In this document: one piece after another, positions 37,401 to 49,079 of the stretch
How positions within the stretch are numbered: position 1 is the stretch's first letter
Layout: each line of letters opens with the position of its first letter
Assembly (NCBI GenBank): GCA_021464245.1
Contig: JADCRB010000036.1
Coordinates: forward strand, 5,132,372-5,196,371
Direction of reading: 5' to 3'
From: Carallia brachiata
Lineage: Eukaryota > Streptophyta > Magnoliopsida > Malpighiales > Rhizophoraceae
DNA length: 64,000 nt
The notes under the pieces: generated by a model
Databases searched by the model: none
What the model saw: only the letters and a program-made list of their open reading frames with translations
What the model was told of the DNA's origin: nothing
Program-made: the position numbers and the translations under genes

Positions 37401-38700
37401 TATAAAAATAAAATGAGAAAGTTATTTTTTATTGTTTTTCCAATTTGTTTTTTCTTTAAAAAGCACTTTTAACTTTTCAATAAAAAATAGAAAACAAAAT
37501 CAATACTAAACATGTTTTCTGTTTTTTTTTTGTGAAAAATAAACAGAAAACAGAAAATTTAATTCATACGAAACGAGGCCTAAACTATTATTTCGGGTGA
37601 TTTGGAAATTTGGATTTTTGAAAGTCAAATTTAAAATTTGAAAATTTATGAAGCTACAGTGTCATAGGGCCGTAATAATTGCGTCAAACGGAAGGTCGTG
37701 AAGCGGAATCAAAGGCTAGAATCAACAGGTCTTTGAGGGGTATAGGCTTTGGGAGAACGGAAAATTAGTTTATGAAGGGGCGTGTCAAAAATTTGATAGG
37801 TAGCGAAGGGGCGCGGAGCCGACGGCGGCAGAAGACAGCACACGATGGATATTCAATCGGACGCAATAACAATCTCGACCGCTGGATAGTAGGGTGGAAG
37901 GTTTAGTTTGACTCGAAAGCGTACAGGAAAGCACAGTTATTTCCGATCAGGTTTAGGCGAGGCTTGGTTACTATTATATATATATATATATATGGATGTT
38001 GAAAAATGGGAAAGTGAGGGTGGCGCCGCGACAGTTCTGTCAGGAACTATTGAGTCTCTTCTCAAGTGGTGCGAACGGTCCAAATGATTACGACATAACT
38101 CGCATCGGGAGAAACCTAAGTTTAGGCACACTCAAGGGTCTTGACTCAAGCAACATTGCGATTGATAGCGCTGAAACTCAAGATCTCTCATTTGAAATCT
38201 GTGCGCCTTAATTAACTCGATTATACCTAGGGGTGATACTGTAAGAAGTTATTAATGGGTTGTTTATATCCATTTGGAAGCTATGTTGCATGGAATGAGA
38301 TCGTGATCCAGTATCGGTATTGAGGGTAAATGCTTGCAACAAAGATGGAACTTTTGCCTTGCCTGGCTCTGTCATGAGATAAGCATCTTTAGACTTGGTG
38401 AAAGAAAGCGAGCTGATACGGGGAGAAGCACAGTGTCAGCGGCTGTTTGGTTTTTTTAATGGTGAGTTTGAATTGCCAAGTAGATTACTTTTGTTTAATG
38501 TGAATTATTTGATATGTGCCTAACATGGAGGATCTCGTAGACAGCTATTTTATTTTGAGCGCTTCCCTTTAAGGCAGTTCGAGCAACGGCCTACAAGTCG
38601 GCATCCGCTGACCTTCTAGAACATTACAAGGGTGAGGAAAAAAACGAAGCTTGAACAGAAATATGCCATTTTCGACAACAGCGAGGCACTGCAGAAAATA
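37401..38700. other. Unidentified unique segment
   Basis: This segment is unlike the other TH2 units. 37500-37590 has a GAAAACAGAAAA/TTTTCTG inverted pattern and AGGCCTCGTTTCGTATG-like sequence (in reverse) suggestive of a MITE end. 37670-38220 is GC-richer and contains a 71-codon ORF at 37996-38211 (MLKNGKVRVAPRQFCQELLS...) that I do not recognise. 38220-38700 shows nothing identifiable. Confidence 0.3.
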
Positions 38701-38800
38701 TGTGCCTTTTACGGTTTTACCCTTGCAATGGACAAATTCATCGCCTTCCACAGCTAAATATGTTTGCCGCATATTTATGTGAAAAAGTATGAGTTTAGTT
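38701..38800. repeat. Array-spacer fragment (TH2 flank homology)
   Basis: TTTTACCCTTGCAATGGACA at about 38713 and the following sequence match the 5' flanks of TH2 copies 1 (23577) and 2 (31530). The unique segment 36.0-38.7 kb therefore looks like an insertion or rearrangement within an array spacer. Confidence 0.6.
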
Positions 38801-39027
38801 TAAATATTAAGTAATAAAATTAAATTTATTATTTATTATTTATCATTAAAAAAATCAGTAACTATTGCAGTCAAAAAAAAAAAAAAATCAGTAACTATTG
38901 GGTGCCCGTTTAGCAAAAGCGAAGGACCTTCCAGTAGTATTTCTTGAAACCAACGCCAAAATTCTTTTTGGAGCTCTACAGAAACCGAAGAACTTATGGC
39001 CATAGAAAATTAGTGCCTTGCTTACAG

Positions 39028-39678
39028 GCTATGAAGCACGGACACGGACACGGCGATACGGATACAGTACGATACGGACACAGCGACACACTAATCTTAA
39101 AAATATTAGGACACGGACACGGCTTGGACACGGTTAGATATATAGATATATATATATATATATATATAGAAAAAAATTAAATTTATAAAATTTGTGTATA
39201 TCATATATATTTTAAACAATTTTATAAATTTATTTACCCAAAAATATATTTATATAATTATTATAAGTTTTAGAAAATTTTTTTCAAATATATATCGTAA
39301 GATTTTTTATTTTATTGTGAAAAACTAAACATAGAGATATTAATTTGTAATCAATTAATTTTTTGTTAAAATTAAAAATAAGTTGAATTCAAACATTTTA
39401 AAAGTTATGGACATTGATAGTATTAATTATATTTTAAGAATTTTTTTTTTTATTTGTTAAAAATAATTATAAAAATATTCAGGCGTGTCCGCAGCGTGTC
39501 AGACACTTGTGCTTCCCGTGTCCGACACGCGTGTCCGAATTAAAAAAAAAAAAAAATTTTTGGCGGACACTTCTAGCCGTGTTGGACACGTGTCCGCCGC
39601 GTGTCGGTCGCGTGTCCGCGTGTCCCGCGTGTCCGACACGTAATACTTTCATTTTTTAGAGTGTCCGTGCTTCATAGC
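39028..39678. mobile_element. Non-autonomous TIR element built from GGACACG-type subterminal repeats
   Basis: Perfect 18-bp inverted ends are present: GCTATGAAGCACGGACAC at 39028-39045 and GTGTCCGTGCTTCATAGC at 39661-39678. The flanking direct repeat is TTACAG, or GCTTACAG if the terminal GC is counted as target (39020-39027 and 39677-39684). The left subterminal region repeats GGACACG and GATACG. The right repeats CGTGTCC in the opposite sense. The middle is AT-rich and non-coding. An 8-bp duplication with dense subterminal repeats suggests a hAT relative, but the class is not certain. Confidence 0.85.
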
Positions 39679-39884
39679 TTACAGGTAAAATGGCCGTTGT
39701 AGCTTCCTTACCTATGTGTTGTATTTGTCAAAGTTAATAAATTGGTGGATTGAGTTGTCAAATAATGCAGGTTTAACTTTTATTTTATGGATTGGACGGT
39801 CAATCCTTTCGATGAGTTTTGAAATCTCTTTTGTAAGGATCTTTATTCGTGATAAAATCTATCTCTATTCTATTAAAAAAAATT

Positions 39885-40160
39885 CAATAACTATTAGATC
39901 GAATCATATATCTTGAATATAGAGTCACAATATGTCAAATAAAAATCAATAACTATTAGAACGAATCATATGCTTTGAATATATAACCACAATATTTCTT
40001 AATATGAATACGACACATTATTCTAAAAATAATTTAAAAGACTTAAAAAAACTAATACATTTTCTCAAAAGATTCTTTAATATCTCATTCAATTATTCTT
40101 TTTCTTTTCTTCACAAGATTCTTTAATATTTCATTCAATTATTCTTTTTCTTTTCTTCAC
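39885..40160. repeat. Two short tandem duplications in the array spacer
   Basis: A 62-bp unit starting CAATAACTATTAGA is repeated at 39885 and 39947. A 46-bp unit starting AAGATTCTTTAATAT is repeated exactly once more, at 40069-40114 and 40115-40160. The second lies in sequence homologous to the copy 1 flank near 23878-23960, where it is single. Confidence 0.8.
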
Positions 40161-40675
40161 GAGTTAAGAATTTATTAATCTCTTTTAGATATTTATATTT
40201 ACATTTTTTTAATTATTTGTAATTTTTTTTAGCACACATTTAACAAAAAAAATTCTTTGTTGCTAGAAATAAATAATATTTTTCTATGGTACAAAAATTA
40301 TGCAACGCAAATTTATATTTTTTCTTTTTTTTTTTCAGCAAATTTTTTTTTTTGTCGTCAATTTCTCAAAAGAAACCATCAAACATCACGACATGGCGCG
40401 CTCGATTAATAGGCCTCCTCCGACAAAAAGTTCAAAACTCATTAACCTAATTAAACTTAAAAATCAGCAAGCTAACTAATTTAACTAATACAAGACCCCC
40501 ACCAAAACAAATAATAATAATAATTTAACTAACCTAAAGTCTTAACGAATTTTGAAACCCTAACTATTAAAAATAGCCCCCAAATTGGGCATATCCCCAA
40601 AATTGACAAGAACCCTAAAACTGAATAAGGGTAAAAAACGCGAAGAAGGAGACGGCTGATTAACATGCACAATCA
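40161..40675. other. Array spacer left of the unit-4 Aux/IAA fragment
   Basis: AT-rich DNA. 40360-40480 matches the copy 1 and copy 2 flanks (GGCCTCCTCCGACAAAAAGT). No gene is seen. Confidence 0.5.
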
Positions 40676-41300
40676 CCTGTACTTGTAATTAAGGTCAGGA
40701 GCATAGGAGGAACACCGCAATGGTAGTAGATGCGTCAAGATGCTCAAGTTTGCTGGATGGTTTGGTTCATCTGAATTTGTGCTCCCACTGGTCACGAAAA
40801 AGAAGGAGCTTGCAAGCATGTGCAACTGCAGTTTATAATGCAGTTTTTATTTTAACATATGCTTATGCAACTGCAGTTTTCTTTATATCTTTCAAAATTT
40901 TCATGCCCGAACGTTGATGAAAAAGGAACCTAACAATGCATTAGTGTGACAGATGGCTCATAATCTGATTTGTACAGTATAATGATATTCCAGGGCCAAA
41001 TAGCTTGGAGTTGATAGGGAGCTGGAAGGGAAGGGAAATATTAATGCATATGAAGCCAAAGTGAACTTTTGTTTTTGAAGTTTTCCAGCTTTATATGCCA
41101 GTTGGATTTTAGGATTATATACGTTATGCCAATTAATTGCATGGGTGTACAATTAACTCCTAGTGTATGGTTTATCTTGCAATGCTAAGGAATTGAATTG
41201 AATTATGGTTATGTACTTACCCAAATAAGGATGTTGGTTACAATAAGAATCAGATTTTTCGGAGAACAGTTTGGAAATTTAATTACAGACATTAACAAAG
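40676..41300 (+). pseudogene. Degenerate Aux/IAA exon-3 fragment, unit 4
   Basis: CTGTACTTGTAATTAAGG at 40679 onward corresponds to the end of Aux/IAA intron 2. The exon 3 copy follows to about 40810 (ATGCTCAAGTTTGCTGGATG, ATCTGAATTTGTGCTC) with indels that destroy the frame. Intron-3-like sequence continues to about 41300. It shares a CATAGGA insertion with the fragment at 60464, so these two fragments are sisters. Confidence 0.75.
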
Positions 41301-41749
41301 ACTGCTTACAAAAAGATTAGTGAAGAATCAGAGAATTTGCCTGAAAATAGAAATGGGATACAGATGCATGCTTTTTGTACAGTTTCTCTCAAAATTGAAT
41401 GATTCATATCTCCAGGAAATGGGGTTAAAACCAATATCTATTGAATCTGTACAAACTGGTATTAAAAAAATAGAGACAACTGCAGCTCTCTCTCTTTCCC
41501 ACGAAGAAAAACAAGCTTCAAATAAAAATTGAAGCTGAGCAAAACGTAGTGAAAGAGTGAACTTCCTGCAAATGACTCCAGCATGTACACATCTGACTAC
41601 ACTACAACTATATTTCTGGATGGCAGTCCCTAAGTGAAAAAGAATGGGGGAGCCAGTGGCCCAATGAAAACAAGTTAGCCACCGTTTGTATTATGTGCAT
41701 TTCCTATTTGTTTGTTCCTACCGAAAAAAAAAAAGTCAGAGGACAGGTC

Positions 41750-44505
41750 TTACTTTATAGCCTCAGCCCCCAGAATGAATGCATGTATCTCAGCCCAACA
41801 GGAGACGGTATATAGAATTCCCTCCAGACCTTTCCAAACAGGCGAGCCTCCTGCCGCAAGTTCTCTCTGCTTATTCATCACACCAGAGAATAACGGTACA
41901 AAAGAGATTCCAAAGTGCTTTCCTAGCTTCATTAGGCCAGGGGTTGCACTGATAACAATCCCGATATCTGCTTGGAGCAAACAAAGTAAATCACTCTCAG
42001 AACCTCCAACATAAACTGTCAATTTCTTGTCATTTGCTCTGCAATCCTTTAGGATGTTGCTAAAAATTTGAAGCTTTTCTACCGGGGACTCCACCATCCT
42101 GATAATTTCACCCGTTGAGACAGATCCTTCATAAGCCACTTCGTTTGAATGTACGTTGAGAACGTCACGAACATTTACATAACCTGATCAATGTAAGAAG
42201 ATTGCCATAAGAACAGTTACGATGTCAGTAGATGAGAATCCCCATTGTTGGATAGAGGAGCTAATCCAACTTACGGATAATTGATCCATTAGTTCAACAT
42301 AACCCAAAAATTTATGCGAAAAAAAAAAGAAAGAAAAAAACCAGTGGAATTTTACCTGATGACAAGGCCGACCTGACGAGATCACTGCACAAACAGCATG
42401 AAATGACATGAACATTGGATCTTAGCTTTTCACTGTTTGCAATCTTCTGGAAGAACTCTTTACAACCAACCTGAAGAGCAAGACATTTTCCAGCCCTATT
42501 TATATCATTTAGACTTAAACCTTTCAGTGCTCCAGACTCGATTACTCTTGAATTTGTCCTTTTAACTAAATCTGCTACTTGTTCAAGGGCTTTGCGCACA
42601 TCTTCATAATTGAATATTGCCGCTGCAAAAATAGGGCACTATTAGCAGTTTATTTGAGTGACGTTCTAAAGTGCAGATGATCCCAGAAATTTCATCATAC
42701 CTGTTTCGCTTTTAGTTATGCTGTCTAAAAGTTGATTTTGTTCTTCCACGTGCTGGGCAAGAAGAGTTTCCCAAGTTCTCCTCAAATCAGCCGATGACAT
42801 CCGAGTCAGCTGAGAATCGAATGTATGTGTATCAACCTTTTCTGCTGATCTTACTGCAATCGTTCTTAGAGTAATTGGGGTACCAACAGTAGAGCACGCA
42901 TTTTCAAAATCACAAAACATGAAAAGGCGGCTATCTGCAGGGTCTTGCAGCAGAGATAATGGCAGTACTGATTGCTGGACAACTGGTTGAGAAGCGAAAA
43001 ATTCTACTTCAAGTTTCAGAGCTTTCAAGTACAATCTTTCTATGACTTCAAGCTCTTCACCAGTCAAAGACTTGCTTAGCTTTCCCAGCAATTCTTCAAT
43101 ATCAAATGCAACAACCTGAATTGAGAAAGTAAACACGTAAGTAGGATGGAAGACATTTTGTCTGCCAACAAAAAATGCTTAGGTCACAAAGATACTGAGA
43201 AACAGGCATCTAACAAACCTTAAAATCGAAAGAGCAATGGTCATACACCCATTGCTTGTAAATATGACTGATTTCGTCAGCATCTACAAGAAGACGTCTC
43301 TCATCGCGTATCTTATTGCTGATGGTGGCATAGAGTCTCATCCAGGGTGCCATAGCAGCAAGAATATAAGCAGCAAATTTTGTTCTCCCAGAAGGTGTTT
43401 CAGTATATTTTACTCCTTCAATTTTCCCTAAGGCCACATCTAACAAGAATTCTGTATACGTGGTAGTTGTGCGCAAAATAGTTGTGTGTCTTGGTAGTTC
43501 CAAACCCCATTCCTGTGTAGTAATTGCCATTAGATGTCATCAGTGAAAGAAACACCAAATGGAAATATAGAATATAAGGCTGGGGGTAGTACGACATTGT
43601 AATGTACATTAATGTTATATCATCTTTTTTTATTTTTGAGAAATTGATGTTAAATCATTGGAATGCAGATGTATTGTCTTTTGAATGACCAGAAAAATTG
43701 TGTCAAGATATGTGGCATATATTGTCACCAAGACTCTGCTAATGATGTTTAAGAATGTTAAAATGAAAACCCTGACCAGAAAAATGCCAATTCTCAAAAT
43801 TCACATTGCAAGTAAGAGGAAATCTGAAAAATTCCATCTACCCAATTAAGCATTGGAATTTGGACTTCAATCCAATGAATTTAAATGACATATTTTTTAA
43901 TACAAAACATATATATATATACAGAAAAAAAGATTGAGAACAGAGGATTGAAACACCTAACGTAAAACATTAAAAAATAATAATAAATAAATAAATAAAC
44001 ATGAAATTGAAGATGGAACAGAAAAAAAAAAAAAGAAAAATAAAAGATGAAAAATAAATCAAAATTTGAGAAGGAAAAGAAAAGAGCATACGCGCGCTCG
44101 GTAGAATTTAAGCCAATGCTTGACGCTTTTCTGTACTGCGCGCATTTCTTTCTTCTCTTCCTCGTGCTCTGCGCATTGTTCCGCCCAGTACAACCTAAAC
44201 AAGAATTGAAAATAATCAACCAAACAACTCTTTGCATTTGCCAATTGAAGAAAGAAAAGAAAAGAAAGGAAAAGAAAGGAAAAGAAAAGAAAAGAAAAGA
44301 AAAGAAAAGAAAGGAAAGGAAAATAAATAGAAAAAGAAACTTACGCCTCATCAAATGCATGGAGGACATGGAAGTCCTTGGAGATAAACTTGAGGAAAAC
44401 GTCGTGTTTCAATGTACCAGAGGCGAAGCAAACAATGAACGGACTGTAATCGGCGAACACCGACTCGTTCGTGAACTTAGTCCACAGCACCGTTGTATCT
44501 ACCAT
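41750..44505 (-). CDS. TH2: Bifunctional TH2-like protein, copy 4 (TenA_E + HAD), shifted exon-3 acceptor
   Basis: Exons (minus): 44345-44505, 44092-44194, 43219-43512, 42701-43115, 42356-42622 and 42183-41750, giving 1674 nt or 557 aa, in phase. The usual exon 3 acceptor (CTAAAG before GCAATT in other copies) reads CTAATG here, so I placed the boundary at the next CAG, 15 nt downstream. That loses five residues but keeps the frame. The protein starts MVDTTVLWTKFTNESVFADY. Motif I is MFCDFENAC (Glu257 in place of the second Asp) and motif IV is VYVGGSESDLLC (first Asp lost). The normally conserved KWVDDYC of the TenA half is QWVYDHC. Three separate key positions are changed, so this copy may be translated but catalytically impaired. 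It is closest to copy 3. Confidence 0.75.
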
Positions 44506-45470
44506 TCCTATCTGTTTTCAGTAACTATCAATTTTCGATCTTGGCTAGCTCTGACAATTTCCCCAACTCCAAGAATGAGAAAGGAAAGCGAAAAAAAATG
44601 AGAAAAGAAAGTGAGAAAACAGAGACAAACAACAAAAGAGAGAAAAACCAAAAAAAAAGGAAAAAGAAAGGATCTTTTTAGCGATTGGAAAGGATAAACG
44701 AAAGTGATGATGAGGATCAAGATTGCTTCTTTTTGCCAGTTACCACTACGGGTTTATTGTATGTGTGTGTATATATAATGCAAAAAGGTCCGAACTTGCA
44801 GGGGAAAATAGAGAATTTCTGTGACGGAGAGAGCAGGCGATAGATGGAAAAAAAAAGGAAACATTTCCCGCTTTTGCATACCCATTGGCTGTTTCCTTCG
44901 TCTCGCTCTCTGCCTCTGTAACTATAACAGAATTTTTAACTACTTAGTTTGTTAACTGACACACAGCGTCTGAGACTGGAGACTAAGCTGGAAAAAGATC
45001 CGAAAAGGAACTTTGGCTTTTTGGGTGGGTGGGTTCATCGGTTCGGGTTAAAAAGTCAAATGTGAGATGGCGGGACCACCCACAGCATTTCAGTTTTCGC
45101 TTCAACACAACAGGAAGGTTGCAGTGGCGTCTCTCCACGGACTCCCACAGCGGACAATAAAAAAAAAAAAAAGAAGCTAAATAAAGCTCAGCCAATGCCG
45201 CCATACCGGTCTACCAAATAGCTTGAAATCGATGGGGGAGTTGGAAGAGAAGGGAAATATTAACATAAAATATTTTAGGTGTCGAAATGTGGTAGGTACG
45301 TATTAATTTGAACTATTAAATTATAAAAAATATATTAAATTAAAAAAAAATAAACTATTACATGTCATTAAATTAACTACGTTGAATTAATAGAATTTTT
45401 ATTTCACTAAATATATTCGAATAGTTTTAAACATGTTCGTTCAGTCTTGCCGATTTATTAATGCACACGA
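44506..45470. other. 5' flank of TH2 copy 4
   Basis: 44506-44740 is a purine-rich leader shared with copy 3. 44880-45080 (TCTGCCTCTGTAACTATAAC, GGGTGGGTTCATCGGTTCGG) matches the copy 1 flank near 23390-23545. No gene is seen. Confidence 0.5.
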
Positions 45471-46202
45471 AGTGAGAGGGAATTTTTGTTTTTTTTAAGC
45501 TTCCAGCTGTATGCAATTTGGATCTTCTGATCATCTGTTTTGCCAATCAATTGCATGGACGTACAATTAACTCCCGGTGCATGGTTATATTGCACCGCTA
45601 AGGAATTGAACTATGGTCATTTATTACCCGAAAAAGGATGTTGGTTACAATAAACAAGCCAATTTTATTTGCTTTAAGAATCCGATTTCCTGGAGAACAG
45701 TTTGAAAATTTAACTACAGACATCACCAAAGACTACTTACAAAAGATGAATGACGAATCAAAGGATTTGCTTGAAAATTGAAATGAGATACAGTAAAGGT
45801 CCATGCGTTTTTTTACAGTTTATCTCAAAATCGAATGATTCATATACAAGGAATTTGGGAGGTGGGGGAACCCATATCTGTCGATTCTGTACAAACTGGT
45901 ACCCAAAAAAATGATGACAATTGCGGCTCTCTTTCCCACGAAGTAAAAACATGCCTTAAATGAAAATTGAAATTGAAAAAAAGGCAGTGAAAGAGAGAGC
46001 TTCCTGTAAATGACTACAGCATGTGCATATCTAACCAAGCTACACCTATATCTCTAAGGATGGCAGTCCCCAAGTGAAAAAACAAAAATGGAGGAGCCTG
46101 TGGCCCTACGAAAAAAAATTGAGCCACCATCTGTAATCTACTATCCAATTTTATGTGCAATTCCGGTATGTTTGTTTGTTCAGGAAAAGGGCAGGTCTTA
46201 TT
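45471..46202. other. Copied IAA-TH2 convergent spacer, unit 5
   Basis: This is homologous to 19500-20116, including CCAGTGTATGG-like, ACAAACTGGTACCC and GATGGCAGTCCC landmarks. No intact Aux/IAA exon is present in this unit. Confidence 0.55.
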
Positions 46203-46391
46203 CTAGAGCCCGAGAAGGAATGCATGTATCTCAGCCCAACCGGAGACTTTATAAAGGATTCCCTGTCGACCTTTCCAAATAGGTGAGCCTCCTGCAGCAA
46301 GTTTTTTCTGCTTCTTTATCACACCAGAGAATAACGGAACGAAAGAGATACCACAGTGGTTTCCCAGTTTCCTTAGGATCGTGCTTGAACC

Positions 46392-46827
46392 TATTGAAAT
46401 TAGTTTCATTCCTGTTCCAACTGAAAAAGAAGACAACAAATTTTATCAACAACTCTTTTTTATCATAGTGTGTTTTGGTTAAAATGTAATTTGTAATTAA
46501 AAAGAAATGACAAATGCTATGGCCTTTTGTAAAACTGAATTTTCTGCTAAACCTACTGTTAGTGGGAGTAGGTGGAAAGTTTGATGCGTAAGTACCTTAA
46601 GTTCATCATTTCTCTTGTACCAAATTTAGTGTGCTAAACTCCTATATAATGGAGTGTTAAGTCAATGAAATGTAAGTCTTTTAGCTTCACTTTCTTGCTG
46701 GAATATCCCACTTCTGCACTTTCGTTCTCTATTGCAATGTCTGCAGCATTGTTTCTACTGCTGCAACTTTCTTTCTTTACAAAAATTTTCAGTTTTAATC
46801 CTTATCATTCAGTCTTATTTTCCTTCA
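46392..46827 (+). repeat. 5' LTR of the copia element
   Basis: 436 bp, about 90% identical to the 3' LTR. It contains CTCCTATATAATGGAGTG near 46639-46656, a plausible TATA region for the element's own transcription, and ends just before the primer-binding site. Confidence 0.92.
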
Positions 46828-46938
46828 ATTGGTATCAGAGCTTCTTTGTTCTTGTGGGGCCTGTGATCACTTGATTTCTTCCTTTAACAATCAATTTAAA
46901 CTCAGCACCCCCTCTTCAAAAAAACCAGAACATTTCTC

Positions 46939-48593
46939 ATGGCTTCCAACAACTTTTCTCTTCTTTCACCCCCTGTTTTCAATGGAGAAAATTATGTCAT
47001 ATGGGCTATCAAAATGAAAGCCTATTCAAATGCATTTGAATTGTGGGAGGTTGTAGAGACAGGTGCTCAACCTCCACCACTTCCAGAAAATCCCACTATT
47101 GCTCAAATCAAAAACCATAGTGAGCAAAAGGCTAAAGGTTTCAAGGCTCTTACTTGCACTCGTTCCTCACTTTCAGATGTCATATTTGCAAGAATCATGA
47201 CATGTGGATTAGCCAAAGAAGCTTGGGATAAGCTCCAAGATGAGTTTCAAGGCAATCAAAGAACAAAGAAGATGCAAATTCTCAATCTTAAAAGAGAATT
47301 TGCAGTTTTAAGAATGAAAGAATTTGAAAATGTAAAAGACTATATTGATAAGCTCATGAAGGTTGTAAACCAAGTTAGATTACTTGGTGAAGACCTCAAA
47401 GATGAAAGAATTGTTGAGAAAATCCTTGTAAGCTTGTCAGCGAGTTTTGACTCCTTGATATCTTCACTTGAAAACTCAAAAGACATCTCCACACTAACCG
47501 TCACTGAGTTAGTGAATGCTCTCCAAGCTTTTGAGCTTAGAAGAAACTTTAGGAAAGAGGAATTTGTTGAAGGTGCATTTCTAGCAAAGCATCAAGTCTC
47601 TTCTCTACCAATCTCATGAAAAAGCCTAAAGTTTCAAATGAAAATCAAGCTGAAAGCAGTGCAAGAGGAAGGAACAAGTTTGATCCTTGTCCTTATTGTA
47701 AAAAGGCAACCCATCTTCCTAGGTTCTGCTGGTATAAACCAGATGCAAGATGCAATATCTGCAATCGGCTTGGACATGTTGAAAGGTTTGTAAAAACAAG
47801 ACAAATCAATCTCAGTAACCTCAACAACCTCAGCAAATTCAACGAGTTCAAGTTGCAACTACCCAGCAAAATGAAGAAAAATATCTTTTTATTGCCACTG
47901 AAATTGGAGCTGCACACAAAAGATCAAACTTGGTACATTGATAGTGGATGTACCAGCCACATTTGTAATGATTCAAAACTCTTTAAAGAGTTAGATTCAA
48001 GCTTTAAAGTCCCTATAAAGCTTGGGAATGGAGCCATAGTTGAATTTGAAGGCAAAGGGACAATCTCTTTCAAAACCAGCAAAGGTAACAAGCTCATCTC
48101 TAAAGTTTTGTTCATTCCTATCTTGGAACAAAATCTTTTAAGTATTGCTCAAATTATAAGGAAATGTTACTTAGTAACCTTTAAAGAAAATGTGTGTTTA
48201 GTTCATGATTTGAACAACACTGAAGTTCTAAAAGTTTTAATGGAGGAAAACAAGTTTCCTATGAATTTGGGTGAAAGTTCAGATCAGTTTATTGTAGCAA
48301 ATTCTGATTTTTCATGTTCAAGGGACGAAAACCAACAACAAATCGATGGATTCTCATCAAAACCAGATCAGCAAATGACCTCTCTTATCTCCTCTATCAA
48401 CTTCAGGAGGAGTAAAACTTTTGAGAATTCAAATGCTAATGTTCATGATGGGAAGTTACTTATTGGTTCTCAGCAAGTTACTCTAATTATTGTTCAGAAG
48501 AAATTTCAGTTCATACAAACCTTCAATTATGGTACTGAACCAGAAATTCAACTTTCAAATTGTTCAACAAATCAAGTCAAAGTTAAGGTTTGA
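46939..48593 (+). pseudogene. Copia-type Gag and partial protease, frame broken
   Basis: The first frame (46939-47619, 226 codons) is a UBN2/DUF4219-type Gag: FNGENYVIWAIKMKAY, AKEAWDKLQDEFQG, and FENVKDYIDKLMKVVNQVRL. It stops with TGA and the reading continues in another frame from 47616. That frame has a zinc knuckle CPYCKKATHLPRFC (CX2CX4HX4C), a second knuckle missing its last Cys, and a protease motif WYIDSGCTSHICND with the catalytic DSG. The frame then runs out at 48593 without integrase. The stop between the two parts is most simply a later lesion. Confidence 0.85.
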
Positions 48594-48642
48594 GAATCTT
48601 AAAGCTAGAATGGATGTGAACAGCAATGAAACTAAGGAAGAG

Positions 48643-49079
48643 TGTTAGAATTAGTTTCATTCCTGTTCCAACTCAAAAGGAAGACAACAAACTCTATCAA
48701 CAACTCTTTTTTATCGTAATTTGTTTTGGTTAAAATGTAACTTGTGATTAGAAAGAAATGACAAATGTTATGACTTTTTGTAAAATTAAATTTTTTGCTA
48801 AACCTACTGTTAGTGGGAGTAGGTAGAAAGTTTGATATGTAAGTAACCTTAAGTTCATCATTTCTCTTATACTAAATTTAATGTCTTAAACTCCTATATA
48901 ATGGAGTGTTAAGCCAATGGAATGTAAGCCTTTTAACTTCACTTTCTTGCTGGAATATCTCACTTCTGCACTTTCCTTCTTTGCTGCAATTTCTGCAGTA
49001 TTGTTTCTACTGTTGCAACTTTCTTTCTTTACTAAAATTTTCAGTTTTAATCTTTATCATTCAGTCTTATTTTCCTTCA
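48643..49079 (+). repeat. 3' LTR of the copia element
   Basis: 437 bp. It is preceded by a short purine run (ACTAAGGAAGAG) that may be the polypurine tract. It begins TG and ends CA and is followed directly by the second GAACC target copy, after which TH2 exon 6 resumes (CATAACAATCCCAAT). Confidence 0.92.
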
